DNA of 64,000 nt from Gnetum montanum (taxonomy: Eukaryota; Streptophyta; Gnetopsida; Gnetales; Gnetaceae). Location: positions 854,219 through 918,218 of the forward strand of contig MNCI01030304.1 in assembly GCA_015680685.1 (NCBI GenBank), given 5' to 3'. Position numbers and translations under genes: made by a program. Under the pieces are notes generated by a model that searched no databases, was not told the origin of the DNA, and saw only the letters and a list, made by a program, of their open reading frames with translations. Shown piece by piece: positions 10,746-22,969 of this stretch. The first letter of the stretch is position 1. Each line of letters begins with the position of its first letter.

Positions 10746-12630
10746 AAAAATTTCAAATTTGAATATCTCAAAAAATATAAGAAATTCTTCAATGAATTTG
10801 GCATCCATGGAATCCCAAAAAAGCCAAGAATATGATAAAATCATTAAAGAGGGTCTTTGAAACCTAGAAATTGAAAAATTTGATGGAGAATATGTTTGGT
10901 GAATAAAATATGTAAAGGAGCACATGGTTTCATGCAAAAGATGGGTCTACAAAAGATTCTGATTGCAAGAATGTCTAAGGATAAGGTACTTAATGAACTC
11001 AACCAAGAGATATGCAAGTAAATCCTCCCCACAATAGGCACATGCCTTGTTTTCCATTACATAATCTCCAACTAAGGAGTTTGTGGGCCCCATAGGTGAT
11101 TAATGGTCAATGGAAGTTAAGGATCAAAACCTAGAAGATTCAACCTAAGAATTCAAATATGTTAGACTAGGACATGGAATCAAGAAAATATACTTTAGCA
11201 ATGAGGTGAGTTATGATCAAGATAGATGGATGATAGAGAAGATGGAATAGAATTCTGAATTAAGGTCATAAGAATTCCCTTGTGGAATTGTGTGTATAAA
11301 ATGACCTGATAAGACCCATCCTATGTCCAAACCAAAATCAACCTCTTTTAGTGACTTTTCATAGGCACTTTAAGATTGATCCACCCCTCGAGATACACGA
11401 GTGAACCCAAATAACAACCACTATTCCATAAAGAGGAGAAAAGAGAAGAAGGAAGTGAGAGAGGACCTTAGTTAGAGGGAATCTTTAAGCATCACTAACA
11501 TGTCTTTCTAGTCCCAAAACTAGTGCCTGTAACTTTTTTATTTGTCTAAGGCGTGTGCTTTGAATTCTCATCATGTTTTTTTTTCTTTTTTTCTTTTTAT
11601 TTTGGTTTTTTATATATTTCTTTATTTTTTAATGAGAACCCTACCATGCAAAGATGTTATTTGACTTATGGTTATTGGGTGACATGGAATAGTAAGAAGT
11701 CTATGAAAATACTCAAGCACTCAAGTAAGTAGAAGAATACAAATAGTATTGAGTCCTCTTGAAGTCACACCCTATGCAAACCTTTGAATCCTTTCAAATT
11801 CTAGAAACTACCAAGCTCACACTTAATTAAAATTTGTTTAATGAAAGGAACCTTAAAATCCCAAAACAAGGAAAACCATAGAGTTTGTGAATGGGTGGAT
11901 GTCGTGGACTCATTGCCTATTCTATGAAAAAGAAACCATGACTAAGCCATTGGTACAAAAATTCAAAAAATAGAAACCAGACATTAGCAAACAAAACATA
12001 AAGCACAAACCACCATTAGTAAGAGCTACAACACCACTATGTCCTATTGGCACAAACCATGTTTATTAGCAAAAATTTGAAAATCATAATCAAACAAAAC
12101 AAAGTAAAAATATATATATAAGAAAGTGTAAAAATATTCAAGAAAGATTCAAATGTACTAATGATGGTGTAAAACACAAATGATGTAAAATGGAAAATAG
12201 ATTTAAAATCAAAAAGATGTAAAGAAACAAATTGCAAACATAAAAATGTGTAACACAAAACATAGGAAAACTAAGGAGCCATATGGATGTTTAGCAAGGA
12301 TGGTCATCTCCCCCACAACTGAGTTGAAAGGAGGAGATTCGAAAAATTGAGTGTGGTTGTCCATTCATTGAGGTATTTGTTACACTAGCCCACTTAGGTT
12401 CATGGAAAGGTTTTACTTGTTGGATGTTGACCAACTACTTTTTATTTGGGCTCTCAAGTTTGTATATGGTCATGGCCTCAAAAGGAAAGGTTTCATCAAT
12501 TATATAGCATACCTCTCACAATGTTTGGAACTTTTTTTTCTGGGACACATGTGTGGACTTCTAGTAGAGAACCTTGTCTCCTAGTTGAAATTTTATTTTT
12601 TGTATTCTAAGGTCATGTTGTTGTTTGTAT
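10746..12630. other. Family A copy 2: non-coding internal region
   Basis: About 1.9 kb between integrase and the internal promoter, collinear with 40086-41980. It holds polypurine/polypyrimidine stretches (for example a T-rich run near 11577-11620) and no frame I can support. The open stretches here are short and not conserved in frame between the two copies. Confidence 0.6.
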
Positions 12631-12639
12631 AATGTTTTG

Positions 12640-13480
12640 TGCACTTCATTCAAAGATAGGGCCACTAATCAATTTTTTTCTAGCACATTAAGGTTGATTA
12701 GTCTTTCTTTTTGTGCTAGACTTAGGTCAAGGTTTAGATCACAAGTTGTTAAGAGTGTACGAAGCTTGGATTGAATTAGGAGTATTGGAATTTTTCCATA
12801 CACTAACTCATAGGAAGAGTAGCCAATAGGGAGTTTCCACATTGAGTGGTAGGCCCAAAGGGCATCATTGAGCTTTATGCTCTAGTCTCTCCTATATTTG
12901 CTAATAGTTCTTATTAGAATCTTTGTGATCTCCCAGTTAGTTAGCTCTACTTGACTATTGGCTTGGGGGTGATAGGGTGTTGTTAATTTATGTTCAACCC
13001 CCAAGCATTGCATCAACATTCAAAAAGTGGCACCTATAAAATGGGTTCCATTATCAAAAATCAATGCACATGGTATCCCAAACTTGTTTACAACATTTTG
13101 TTATGAAAATCTAGCAAGAGTGGATGATGTGCAGTCAATGACAAGTGCTGCTTCTGCCCATTTAGTATAGTAGTTGACTCCTATCATGATGTATGCCTTT
13201 CCTTTGGACATGGGTGTGATGGAATCCATGAAGTCAATGCCCCATATGTCAAAGCGATCCAATGGTTGAATCCATTGTTGAGGATCCTCCATTCATGCAA
13301 TCATCCCACCATCTCTTTAATAGCATTTGAAAGATTTGACAAATTGGTGAGCATCCTTGAAGATTGTAGGCTAATAGTATCTTGCTATTACGATTCTTAT
13401 GGTCGTGCACCTCTCTACATAGTGGCCTCTGCAAGGGCCTTCATGAGCATTGTGGAGAACACACAATTGGTCTATATCAA
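12640..13480 (-). pseudogene. Family A copy 2: integrase (decayed)
   Basis: Reads 5' to 3' on the minus strand: a degenerate HHCC zinc-binding part (HEGPCRGHY, then FKDAHQFVKS with a single C of the CxxC pair left), and the catalytic core start FDIWGIDFM (13240-13265; first catalytic Asp kept). KGKAYIMIGVNYYTKWAEA follows (13130-13200), then PYHPQANSQVELTN (about 12950-13000) with the core Glu region, and ALWAYHSMWKLPIG (about 12815-12860). Stops and a frame change near 13300 make it inactive. Core motifs and order are those of Ty3/gypsy integrases. Confidence 0.8.
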
Positions 13481-13739
13481 GGACACACTAATGAACTAGG
13501 CCATTAGCACACACCTTATAAAGGTATCCATTCATTTCCATAAAATACTTAGCCTAATGAAGAAATTGTTGTTTCTTCCTAAAGTCCAAACCTTGTGGCA
13601 TCTCCTAGGTGAGAAGGTAAGTAAGGATGTCATCATACCATTTTATTTCTATGGGCACTTAGTCATTTATTGCTCCTATAAAGAGGAGTTCATTTGAAAA
13701 TTGATCAGAGAGTAGGCTCTCCTCTTTGTTATTCCATCT

Positions 13740-14960
13740 TAACCAAGAAAGATGGTTAGTGATCACATTCTCAATCCCTTTTTGATCTACCATTATGAGA
13801 TCAAATTCCTATAAGATCACAAGCCATCGTATGATATGGGGGCTCACCATTAGCTTGTTCATTAGGAAGCAGATGGCACTATGATTTGTGTACACAAACA
13901 CCTTATAGCCAAGCACATGGTGCCTAAAATTTTTAATATCATACACCACTACCATTAGTTCTTTCTCAATTGTGGTCTAATTCAATTGTGCAACCACAAT
14001 GCTTCAGCTCATGCAATGGATGTAATATGGACAATTTTTATTGTCCAACTATGTAAGCATGGCTCCCAAGGCATAATTAGATGCATCGGTCATTATGTGA
14101 AATGGTCTAGACCAATTTGGTGCTTGTAGAATTGAAGTTTCTACAAGTTTTTCCTTTAGCTGTTGGAATGCATGTTTGCATTCCTTAGTCCAAATGAATG
14201 GAGCATCTTTCTTCATAAGCTCAACCAACAGCTTTGCGATCTTAGAGAAATTCTTTATAAACTACCAATAGTAACTAGTGTATCCAAGGAATGATCATAA
14301 GTCTTTAAATGTCTTTGGTTCATGTGTGATTCATTAGATGATACTTATCTTTTTCGGGTCTTCTTCAATCACTACCTGAGTAATTCTATGCCCCAACACT
14401 ATGCCCTCCTGGACCATTAGATGGATTTTTTGCCAATTAAGCCTAAGGTTTGTTTCAACACATCTTTTGAATACCTACTCAAGGAAATCTAGAACTTGCT
14501 CAAATATATCCCCATAGGTAGAGAAGTCATCCATAAAGACTTCTACCCTGCTACCAATCTGCTCTTGAAAAATACTAAGGACCAAAAGTTGAAATGTTGC
14601 AAAAGTTCCCTAGGAACTTGTGAATCTTGTCCTGGCCTGATCTCTAAGTGCAATTTGGATTTGGTTATAGCCACTATAACCATCCAAGAAGCTATAATAA
14701 TAATGCCCAAATATGGTGTCCAACACTTGGTCCACAAATGGCAATGAAAAATGATCTTTAAAGGTTGCCATATTTAATAGCCTAAAGTTAATATAGACTT
14801 GCCACTTGCCACCTTTCTTTTGCACAATTATGAGTGAGCTAACACATTTACTATCTATGATGGGATAGATGAACTCTACCTTGAAGAGTTGTTCTATTTC
14901 TTCTTTGATAGATGAACAACTACCTTTGTGGATGCCTTTTTGGCTTCATGGCTAGGTTGG
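13740..14960 (-). pseudogene. Family A copy 2: reverse transcriptase and RNase H (decayed)
   Basis: Reverse transcriptase part (about 14960-14150): KKGGKWQVYINFRLLN, DHFSLPFVDQVLD, FLDGYSGYNQIQIA and the catalytic FMDDFSTYGD (MDD at 14526-14534). RNase H part (about 14090-13740): TDASNYALGAML, then EKELMVVVYDIKNFRHHVLG and VYTNHSAICFLMN. Compared with copy 3, about 45 bases are missing near 14600. Several in-frame stops are present, most one transition away from CAG, CGA or TGG. Confidence 0.85.
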
Positions 14961-15279
14961 TGTAAATGCAATGTTGGCATATCCTTGGATCAATTCCAGT
15001 TAGCTCAAGACATAATCAAGCAAGGGCTATTGGCCATTTGTTGACTAGTTACAATAGCTTGTCTTTTTGTTTAGAAGCAAGATTTGCATTGATTATAACT
15101 AGCTTGCCATTGTTTAAAAATGCATACTCCATGTTGGCTGGTAGAGTTTTTAACTCTAGGGGCTCTTACTTGAATTTATCAGGGATTACCAACTCTCCCC
15201 AACAATTATCATCATCTTCATCATTAGAGAGTTGGTGATGAACTTGCTTAAGCTCATTTATACCTTTGACATAAGTACA

Positions 15280-15292
15280 TGTTATGCTCTTT
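15280..15292. other. Junction of a 1.46-kb internal deletion
   Basis: Copy 3 continues here from ACATGTTAGGCTCT (44640) through protease and the gag C-terminus to ATTATGCTCTTTGG (46128). Copy 2 jumps directly between the two. The short near-identical stretch TTA(T/G)GCTCT at both ends suggests deletion by short-homology recombination. Confidence 0.75.
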
Positions 15293-16910
15293 GGATTCTT
15301 TAGTAATCATCATAGCAGTTTGGAAATTTTCATCCAAATAGTTCCATAATTTATCAACCTTTTTCAAAATGTCATAAATAGATTTTTGGATGGGCAAGGT
15401 CTTCCTATTCACCACATCGTTGCATGGTCACTCCTCATCATCATAGAATCGAACCTCCCTTTTCCTAATGGAAGGATTCCTATTATATTTGTTTGCACTT
15501 TTTCTTTTTTGCAGCTCACCTTCTTCTTTTACTACTTGCTCTATCAATCTTTCTATTTGATGAGCTCTTAGTTTAGATAGTCTCCCTTAGGCATAGACCC
15601 CAAGAGTTATTCTAGTTTCTACTTTGAGTCCATCTATGATGTGATGGAGTTGTTCCCTTTGAGAATAACCATGGCTAGGGAATTGATGTAAGAAAGAATA
15701 ATATCTAATCATGGTGGCATCCAAGGGTTTCATGTGTTCCCTATTTCCAACCTTGAATTTACCTTCTCAGATTAGACACTCTTGAGTACATCTAGTATTT
15801 GTCATTAAATAGTACCAACATGGTACTCCATCTACGGATAGATTCCAGCTCTAAGAACTAGTATTAGCTTTCCACTTCTTTAATGAGTGTCTTGAGAAAG
15901 AGCTTGAGTTTCTACTAACCATTTTCAATGCTCTTCAAGGCATAGGCATAATGGAAAGCTTATATATGTGCCTACGGATTAGAGTTATATCCCCCCTAAA
16001 ATCTTGGAATATTGTTCATGTTCAAGTGCTTGATTCGACTATCTTTCACATGCGTAGTTGGAATCTTAACTATCTTTGTAATGTTAAGCATGCTTTGAGT
16101 TGCCATTAGAGGTTCATCATCATCATTGTGTTGATGATGGTTTCTACAACCCCTTTGTTCTTGGTGGGTTGTACAATCATTGTTATCTCATTGATTGCCC
16201 TCATTGCAATTATTTCTCTAGTGGCTTCTATTAGAACCAAAAGATGAAGACGAGTGTTTGAAATTGGATCAATAGGATGAAGAGGAAGGTGGATCACCAC
16301 AACCACAATAGTATCTACCACCATCTCTTCACTTGCTATGACCATGATCCTTAGATTTCTTACCATAGTGATGCTTGCTTGAGTCCTTGCCTTGACTATC
16401 ATCTTTTCCTAAACTTGGTTTCTTAGTAGTGGACAACAGGTTCAGGGTCATATCCTCATCATCAATAATAGGGGATGGAGAATATTCATGGTGAGAACCC
16501 CCAAAGGAAGGATCCTCATTGCTAGTTTGGTTTAGCAGGAATAAGGGATTAGTGAAGTGTTTTACCTTGGTAAACTCATGGTGTTTCTCCTAGTGTTGAT
16601 CTCTCCTACATTGTGTTTCAGTGGGACAATAGTCCCAAGTATCATAACCATGCATAATGTATTCCTCTTGAAGATCTAGGATGCCCAACCTCTTAATAGT
16701 TTGAAATAGCATCCCAGGCAAGATTGATCAGGGGGCATTATGATGTTGCCCTCCATATCATGCCATTATAGTTGCTCATCCTGATGTAGGATGAAGGTAA
16801 AGTCAAGCACATACTCATCTGGAGAAGTATATACCACTTTGTATTCTTGTGAGACCGATGGTTTAACGTCTTCACACTTGTGAGAAGCAGAAGAAATTTT
16901 GCAAAATAAA
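15293..16910 (-). pseudogene. Family A copy 2: gag (decayed, C-terminus deleted)
   Basis: Homologous to gag of copies 1 and 3. On the minus strand it keeps the Ser-rich stretch, the helical block seen in copy 3 as LHHIIDGLRVETRRTLGVYA, and the VAKEEGELQKRKSVDK-like block. The start codon is lost: where copies 1 and 3 have AAAATG this copy reads AAAATT at about 16897. The zinc knuckle lies in the deleted part. Frame breaks and stops occur throughout. Confidence 0.7.
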
Positions 16911-17030
16911 TAAAATTATCAATGTGCTTTTATAATTATATTCTTTGAGAATGATGCCGACCTTGGGGTTTATCCAACGATATTAATAATATTTACTAAT
17001 CCAAGATAGTACATATTTTAATAAACAGAG

Positions 17031-17049
17031 TCCCCAAAAATGACACCAA
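17031..17049 (-). other. Family A copy 2: primer binding site
   Basis: TTGGTGTCATTTTTGGGGA on the minus strand, immediately after the LTR end. It matches the tRNA-Asp-type site TGGCGCCGTTGCCGGGGA at 12 of 18 positions. Five of the six differences are C-to-T or G-to-A, as expected from deamination of methylated cytosine on either strand. Confidence 0.75.
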
Positions 17050-18016
17050 TGATGAGTGATAAGGTACCCCTACACTCAACCATACAAATCATGTAACATT
17101 TACATTCGATCCTGTCAAATTTCATGGACTCTATAGTTCCCGATACACTAGTCTTCTAGTAAGTGAACCTTATCCTAATGGTCGTTCATTGTCTTCCCAA
17201 TTACACTTGTGATGCACATGGCATGGTCAAGTGTAACTAAGGCATATGATTTTTATTGTTTTTTGTTTTATGTTCTTTAGTGCTTAAAGTAGAGAGATGA
17301 AGTAATTTAACAACCACTTTAGTTTAACTAACTAACTAATCTCTAACTCGTTCTAACATAAGCATTTGGTTCCACTTTCCATACACATCCTAAACCCATG
17401 TATCCACTACTAGGTTACCAAGCGCTATGCTACTAGGTGCACCAACCAATAATGCTACTAAGATTACCAAGTGAATACATGTTTATGCTCGAAGCATTTG
17501 TACTTATGTGTTTAATCTACTTCGCTTAATTAATTAATTGATCGCTCGAAGCCTAATTTAGCTTAATTAATTAATTGATCGCTCAAAGCCTAATTTAGCT
17601 TAATTAACAACGTAATTAATACAAACAATAAATGCATAAAAAATCATTAATCTATTCTAAGTGCTGCAAGGTTTGATCAAAAGGTTCATCTTTATTATTG
17701 TACACACTGGTGTGGTTGAGGTACAACAATGCTCGAATAAAGATCCGTATACCTTTTGACTCCTATTGCGGGCACTAAAAGAAATATTCTAACTTTTAAA
17801 TGAACAACCTACAAGAGCTCTACTACTATTATGACTTGAATGATGCATAAACATGACTGAGAGCTTGTATTTATAGTTTTTACCACAGGACTACATTGAC
17901 AGGGCCCCATTGATGTAGCAAACACTATGTCGATGTGATCCCATCGATAGGATAACACTATGTAAATAAGGCCCCATTGATGGGGGTCCTTCAATGTGAT
18001 ACTTTGATGCTCATCA
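17050..18016 (-). repeat. Family A copy 2: 5' LTR
   Basis: 967 bp with 7-bp terminal inverted repeats TGATGAG/CTCATCA. U3 (right end) carries CATCAATGGGGCC twice and a CATCGATGGG-type repeat. The TATA box is CTATAAATAC (17867-17876, minus) and the polyadenylation signal AATAAA is at 17691-17696 (minus), about 175 bases downstream. Short direct repeats built on CTTGGTAA...AGTAG lie near 17410-17480. It is followed by TAAGG (17017-17021 shifted by 1 kb: 18017-18021). Confidence 0.85.
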
Positions 18017-19480
18017 TAAGGCAATATGCCTAGAATAATTCCTCTTAGATGGCATAGTTAAGGTTCTAGTACTAGGTTTTAAATCAAGTACCTTTGGGTG
18101 CAAAGTAATACCAGCTAACTAACTAACATTTTTTCCTTAAATGAATTGTTTGGATGGTTGGTTGTGCTTTCCTACAATGGTGAATGGCTTAACTTTGTTT
18201 GCCATTCTTTTCCTTCACTCACAAGTTTGAACAAATTTGTGGTTCTTCAACCCTTAGGGAGATGGGTTTTTCGGTGCTTCTCTGGGATAGTGCTACACTG
18301 CCACCACTATGCTCGCTAGTGTAGTGGCTCTGGAGGTTTTGTTGTAGCAGTTGTTACTACACTTTTCTCTATTCTACTTTTTCCTAGTGGTGCTTTACAT
18401 TTTTTTTCACTTAAAACCTTTTTGAACCTATCTAGAAGGTTGGATTTTGATTGCTTTCGTAGGGTACATCTACGCGTCTATCCCTACTCCATCTGGGAAG
18501 TTAGTTTTGGCTATCCCTCTAATTGTTGTGGTAGTCATGCTCTGCAGTCTTTGCATTGTCTTTATGCTTTGTTGGGCTTCTTCCAAGCTATGCCATAGTT
18601 GATTTGTGCAATCCTTATGCTCCTTCTCACTAGGGAAGTACCTCCAATCCTTCTAATTTTGATTTTCTCCTTCCTGATGATATTTTTAATGTCATTTCTA
18701 AAGATTTTTCTACATGTTTCATCTATCTTCAAATTTTGGATTTTCTATCATGTTTAATGAGTATAAATACATAAATCAAAATATCCTATAGCTCTAGGAT
18801 ATTTAAGTTTCTCACATCCATTACTATGCTTCAAACTTTATTCGAGTAGAAATCTCTAAGGCCTCTCAAGTTGAGAAGGAACTCTCTATCTAAATTTTTC
18901 CAACACATAATGCAACTCTCATCACACATGCTTGGAAATTCAACTTTAATGTTAATGACCCAACCTATAATATTATCCCTTGCTATTTTGAGTTGCCAAC
19001 TCTTCCCCTAATTTTTTCTTCCATAGAGAAGGACATCATGAGCACCCTTGGTCATATCATTTCATACCATGGTATTAAGGTTAATTGAATTCAATTTCAT
19101 CATTACTATATTGAACTTGATAACTCTCATAGGGAGAACTCCCTAGCCTTTGAAACTAGAAAAAAACTCTTTGCTCAAGAAGTTAATTATTTTTATCTTC
19201 ATAATTCTTGTAGTTACTATCATCTAGTTAAGCATCATTTCTTTGCATGTCCCTTTTTAGCCAAGATAAAATAATCAGTTGAGCTTCAATGAGCTTCATT
19301 AGTTACACTTATGTCTATTTTTTGTGAAATGTGAGGAAGCTTCATTGAATTCTACTACATGTCATTTTGATTCCCTTTCCCATGATACCAAATAGCTTCC
19401 ATCCCTTGAACATGTAAATAAATAATAAAGATTTAGCTCATGCTAAAATTCCTCTAAGAAATAGAAGACAAAAATGTAAG
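18017..19480 (+). mobile_element. LINE (L1-like) 5' part, flank copy 2
   Basis: Collinear with 1862-3290 and 48839-50100, about 90% alike by eye. The DUF4283-like block of ORF1 is at about 18930-19160. It keeps an extra direct repeat (GAGCTTCAATGAGCTTCATT, 19279-19298) relative to copy 1. Like copy 1 it passes into the unknown minus-strand gene remnant instead of continuing into LINE ORF2. Confidence 0.6.
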
Positions 19481-19509
19481 GATTTCAAATGTTTTACCTT
19501 ACAATATGC

Positions 19510-20805
19510 TTTTACAATTCTTGAAAAAATACTCTTAGTAGGATAAGATGTAATTGTATAGATTTGAAACATTCTAGTTGATGATATGCTTCCACAATTC
19601 TACCTATTTTTGAAACTGGTGTTGGAATAGCTGCTTTGATATTGGCCAAAAATGATTTAGAAGTATGTCTTTCAAATTTTTTCATAGCTTTCAAGGATTT
19701 TTCATTTTTTAACTTAATTTCCTCCTATTTTTTTATTGGAACAAATGACTCTTGAAGAGTTTGGCCTTGTGAGACACTCACCTTCACGATATTCTGATCA
19801 ACTCCTATAACCAGTTTTAGACTAGGCGCATACATGATTGTGTTCAAAGAGACATTGTCATCAAACTTGAGAGTCTTACAGAAAGAAGGAGATACTTGTA
19901 GGCCATCAAAGTGACTCAATAATTCTCCTTTTTTTGGGGCCTAAGGACATGATATTTGGTGATAAGTTACCATCTATTTCTCACGGCTAGAGAATTCTTT
20001 TCAACTTTCATCTTCTGTTACCTGATGGTCATGTGTAACAAAATGTGTTTTTTCAGTAAAATATTTTGTGCTATCTAGAAAATCTTCAAGGCAACTCCTA
20101 CATTTACATTTTCTTGGAGCTAAAGGACATCGATCATCTTCTAGCTTTACCTGATTCTTATTCTTTTTCATGTCTGTAAATGATTTCAATTTTGAAGACA
20201 ACACCATGTGTAAAGGAGGACAAGGACAACCATGGTCCTTGATAAATGCTTTGTTTTTAGAATCACAGTGACACATGCCCTGACAAGATGCATTTGTAAA
20301 CCATTCCTCAGAAGGATTTGTATGCACCTTGAGGCTGCTATTCAAGCTGATTTACTTAGCATTTGCATTTGCTTGGAGAGCCCAATTTCCAATCCCGACT
20401 TTTGTTGAGGCCTATCTCTATGCCTATGCATGTGCTTTTGCAACTTCTTGACCACAAGAAGTCTGAATTACACTAGGCATCAGCACCTGCTCCTTCTTGT
20501 TGGCCAAGGGGGGGTTTGGACATTAAAGGCTTAAAAGAAGAAGCTGCAGTTGTAACTAGAATTGGAACACAATCAACATCTGCAATCTTTTTGCTCGCAA
20601 CCTTGTTCTACAAACCTTCACGTTGAGTTTTAAATGAAATAATTCTACGTTTAGCCCTGGTTTGACCTAAGGTGTTCTGCAAATGTGGTTGGTTCAACAT
20701 GGTTTTGGTTTTAGAATGAGTTCAGATTGTGCCAAGCTCAAAAATCACAGATGCCACTTTTACAATTGCAAACTTTCTAACACTAGTTCCCAAATTTCCA
20801 GCCAT
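19510..20805 (-). pseudogene. Decayed gene of unknown family, copy 2
   Basis: Starts at ATG 20805 (MAGNLGTSVRKFAIVKVA as read). Fewer stops than copy 1. The longest open block (20001-20345) holds NASCQGMCHCDSKNK, GCPCPPLHMVLSSKLKS and RCPLAPRKCKCRSCLEDF. Later blocks are SHFDGLQVSPSFCKTL...APSLKLVIGVDQN (19725-19919) and KAAIPTPVSKIGRIVEA (19580-19640). I cannot assign a family. The two Cys-rich patches could bind metal. With promoter and leader retained and no retroelement motifs, a duplicated cellular gene fragment is the simplest reading; an ORF of an unknown repeat is the alternative. Confidence 0.5.
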
Positions 20806-21215
20806 GATAGAGGAGTATTTCCTACTCTCTAACAATCTAGTTGAAAGCCTTAAAATTCTAGGAAATAAGAAACTAGAAAGTGCTTGAAAAGAAAAAAATT
20901 TGCTACCTATGGTTCTGTGTGAAGGAAAAATAGAAATGAAAAAGAAATCCAAAGATACCCGAGAATCTAAATCAACCAATTTGCAAATAAAATTTGTTGT
21001 TGTTAAGGTAGATAAAATTAGTAGAGTAACTCTGCAATTGCAATAGCGCCGAGGCAAGAAAGAGAGAATTCCAAACTCAAGAATCGAGAGCAGAGCGGAA
21101 AGAGCATGAGAGTAGAGCAAAGAAAGAGTGAGAGCAAGAATTGTAAGTGCACACATTAAATTGAATGCAATGGTGACTGAATTGAAATGTTTGTCCCATT
21201 TTTATAGAGCACTTG
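20806..21215 (-). promoter_or_regulatory. Leader and TATA promoter of decayed gene, copy 2
   Basis: TATA-like CTATAAAAATGGG on the minus strand near 21197-21209, then a CT-rich leader of about 370 bases (CTCTCACTCTTTCTTTGCTC type) up to the ATG at 20805. The layout and most bases agree with copy 1. Confidence 0.5.
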
Positions 21216-21919
21216 AAAAAAATTTTAATTAGACATGTTGGACGAGTCATTTTTCTTATTTTCATTTTTTCATATTTAAAAAGAATCCACTTGTGTTATT
21301 AAATGAGAGTTATTTGTGTTTTTTACATTCTTTATAACATAGAAAATTGTTTTTTTGTGTTCTTGAATTAGGATTCATGTTATAAGTGTTATTAAATAAG
21401 AATGAAAATTTCAACGTGCTCCTGACTTGATGTCTTTTGTATTTAATTAAGGTGTGAAAGGCATTATACATTATGGTACATGTATAGAGAAAGGTGTATG
21501 CAAAAATCAACCAAAGCTTTATAAGTTGGTTGTATTTGCAATTCATTGATAATATTGATGTTATATTATTCAATTATAAATATGGGTGTTGACTAAAATT
21601 TATTTGATTATATATGTACCCTACATCATGTTGGAACTAAAACTAGATAACTATGTGTACCTCTAGGACATATAGCTAACATGATACTTTCAGAGAACTT
21701 AAGCAAAACTTAACTATATGTCAGTTTGACATACCCATCAAGATTAAATGTGTGACTTTCAAATGAAAAGTTATATTTTTAAACTCAATTATAAATATTG
21801 AGTAATTAGAAAGTTAGGCATTGCTTACTTGGTTCAAGAATGCAACTTATGCTTTGCAACTCACAAATTTGACTCCAAGTTGTATGCTGAGACATGTGCT
21901 ACATGAAAGACATAGTAAA
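21216..21919. other. AT-rich spacer, copy 2
   Basis: Collinear with 5040-5722. No gene is visible. The right end (from about 21668) is repeated at 30213-30454, on the far side of family B copy 1. Confidence 0.6.
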
Positions 21920-22778
21920 TGATGAGCAGCAAGGTATCCCTATGCTCAACCATACAAATATGAGCGTGTATGCATGCTTCAGTCAAACTCCGTAAATGGA
22001 CTAGTTGTGGCACCTAGACAATTACACGTTGATCACAGTTCATTGTCTTCCCACCTGGACTAGTAATTGCTTTGTCACGTATGGTTTAGTCCAGAGTGAG
22101 GTGTATGATATGATTTCTAACACTAGGCTACTCCTAGAGACAATAGGAAATAATTTTGATTAAGTTAATAGACAATGGAAAATAAAATCTAAACTAGCCT
22201 AAGTGTGATGAGCATCTATCCTTAATCATCCGTATGCATCTTGGACTTCATGTACTACTTTTGGGATTACCAAGCGCAAATTACTTGAGCACTACTAGAT
22301 ATGCCACTAGGTTACCAAGTAGTTACACTTAAATGTTGATGATCAAGACGTACCCATTCCACATTAATAACATGAATAGTAAATGATAATAAAGAAATAT
22401 TAACTAAGAAAATAATAAATAATAATTAACAATTAAACAATTGAAAACGCAGTGAATGCTGCAATGATGGAGTAATCTCGATCTTTATCGCCAATTGTGT
22501 GCATGTCTAAATATGTCACTCTTAAACAAAGGTTCCATACAATTATAATCAGGCATGCACTTGGGAAAGGAAAGGAACTGAAAAATAACTAAAAACTAAC
22601 AAAATAACTCTACCTAAAGACTTACCAACTAACTCCCTTCCTATGTGCCTAAGTGCTATATTTATAGGCCAACATAGAAATCATGATATCATTTATTTGA
22701 TATCATTATCTAGGTTGCGATATTACATACCTAATATCAAGTATCTAATATTGGGGCCTGACAAACAGTGATTCATTA
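21920..22778 (-). repeat. Family B copy 1: 3' LTR
   Basis: About 859 bp. Its left edge TGATGAGCAGCAAGGTATCCCTATGCTCAACC is close to that of the family A LTR, and the rest aligns with the family B LTR at 37634-38640. U3 (22670-22770) holds decayed GATATC/AATATC palindromes, followed on the minus strand by a TATA-like CCTATAAATATAGC (near 22655-22668). A minus-strand polyadenylation-like ATAAAGATCGAGATT lies near 22478-22492. Confidence 0.8.
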
Positions 22779-22969
22779 TACCACCACAACTGAATAACAA
22801 CTTGTCCTTGAGTCTAACAATCAAAATGAGAACGAGTTCATTTGATTACACAATGGATAGGTATGAGATTATTGACTAACTATGCATTACTTCATGTCAC
22901 AGTGTGAAATTAAACAAAACAAAATTAGGACACCAACATAGAATACAAAAGAAAAAATTGTTGGAACTC

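Larger units (their letters stand above)
6131..18016 (-). mobile_element. Family A copy 2: complete Athila/Tat-like Ty3/gypsy element
   Basis: An 11.9-kb minus-strand element with LTRs at both ends (TGATGAG...CATCA), a 5-bp near-match flank (TAAGA/TAAGG), a tRNA-Asp-type primer site, gag, reverse transcriptase, RNase H and integrase in Ty3/gypsy order, and a long extra ORF between integrase and the 3' LTR. The integrase tail reads ALWAYHSMWKLPIGYSSYEL, the form typical of the Athila/Tat clade. The two LTRs differ at roughly one site in six over their first 150 bases by eye, so the insertion is old. The protease region is deleted. Every ORF is broken. Confidence 0.85.

Noticed and set aside
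16106-16402. Val/Ile-rich hydrophobic frame, also at 60-353 and 46918-47259
   Set aside because: Conserved only because it is an out-of-frame reading of the gag Ser/Asn-rich stretch on the same strand.
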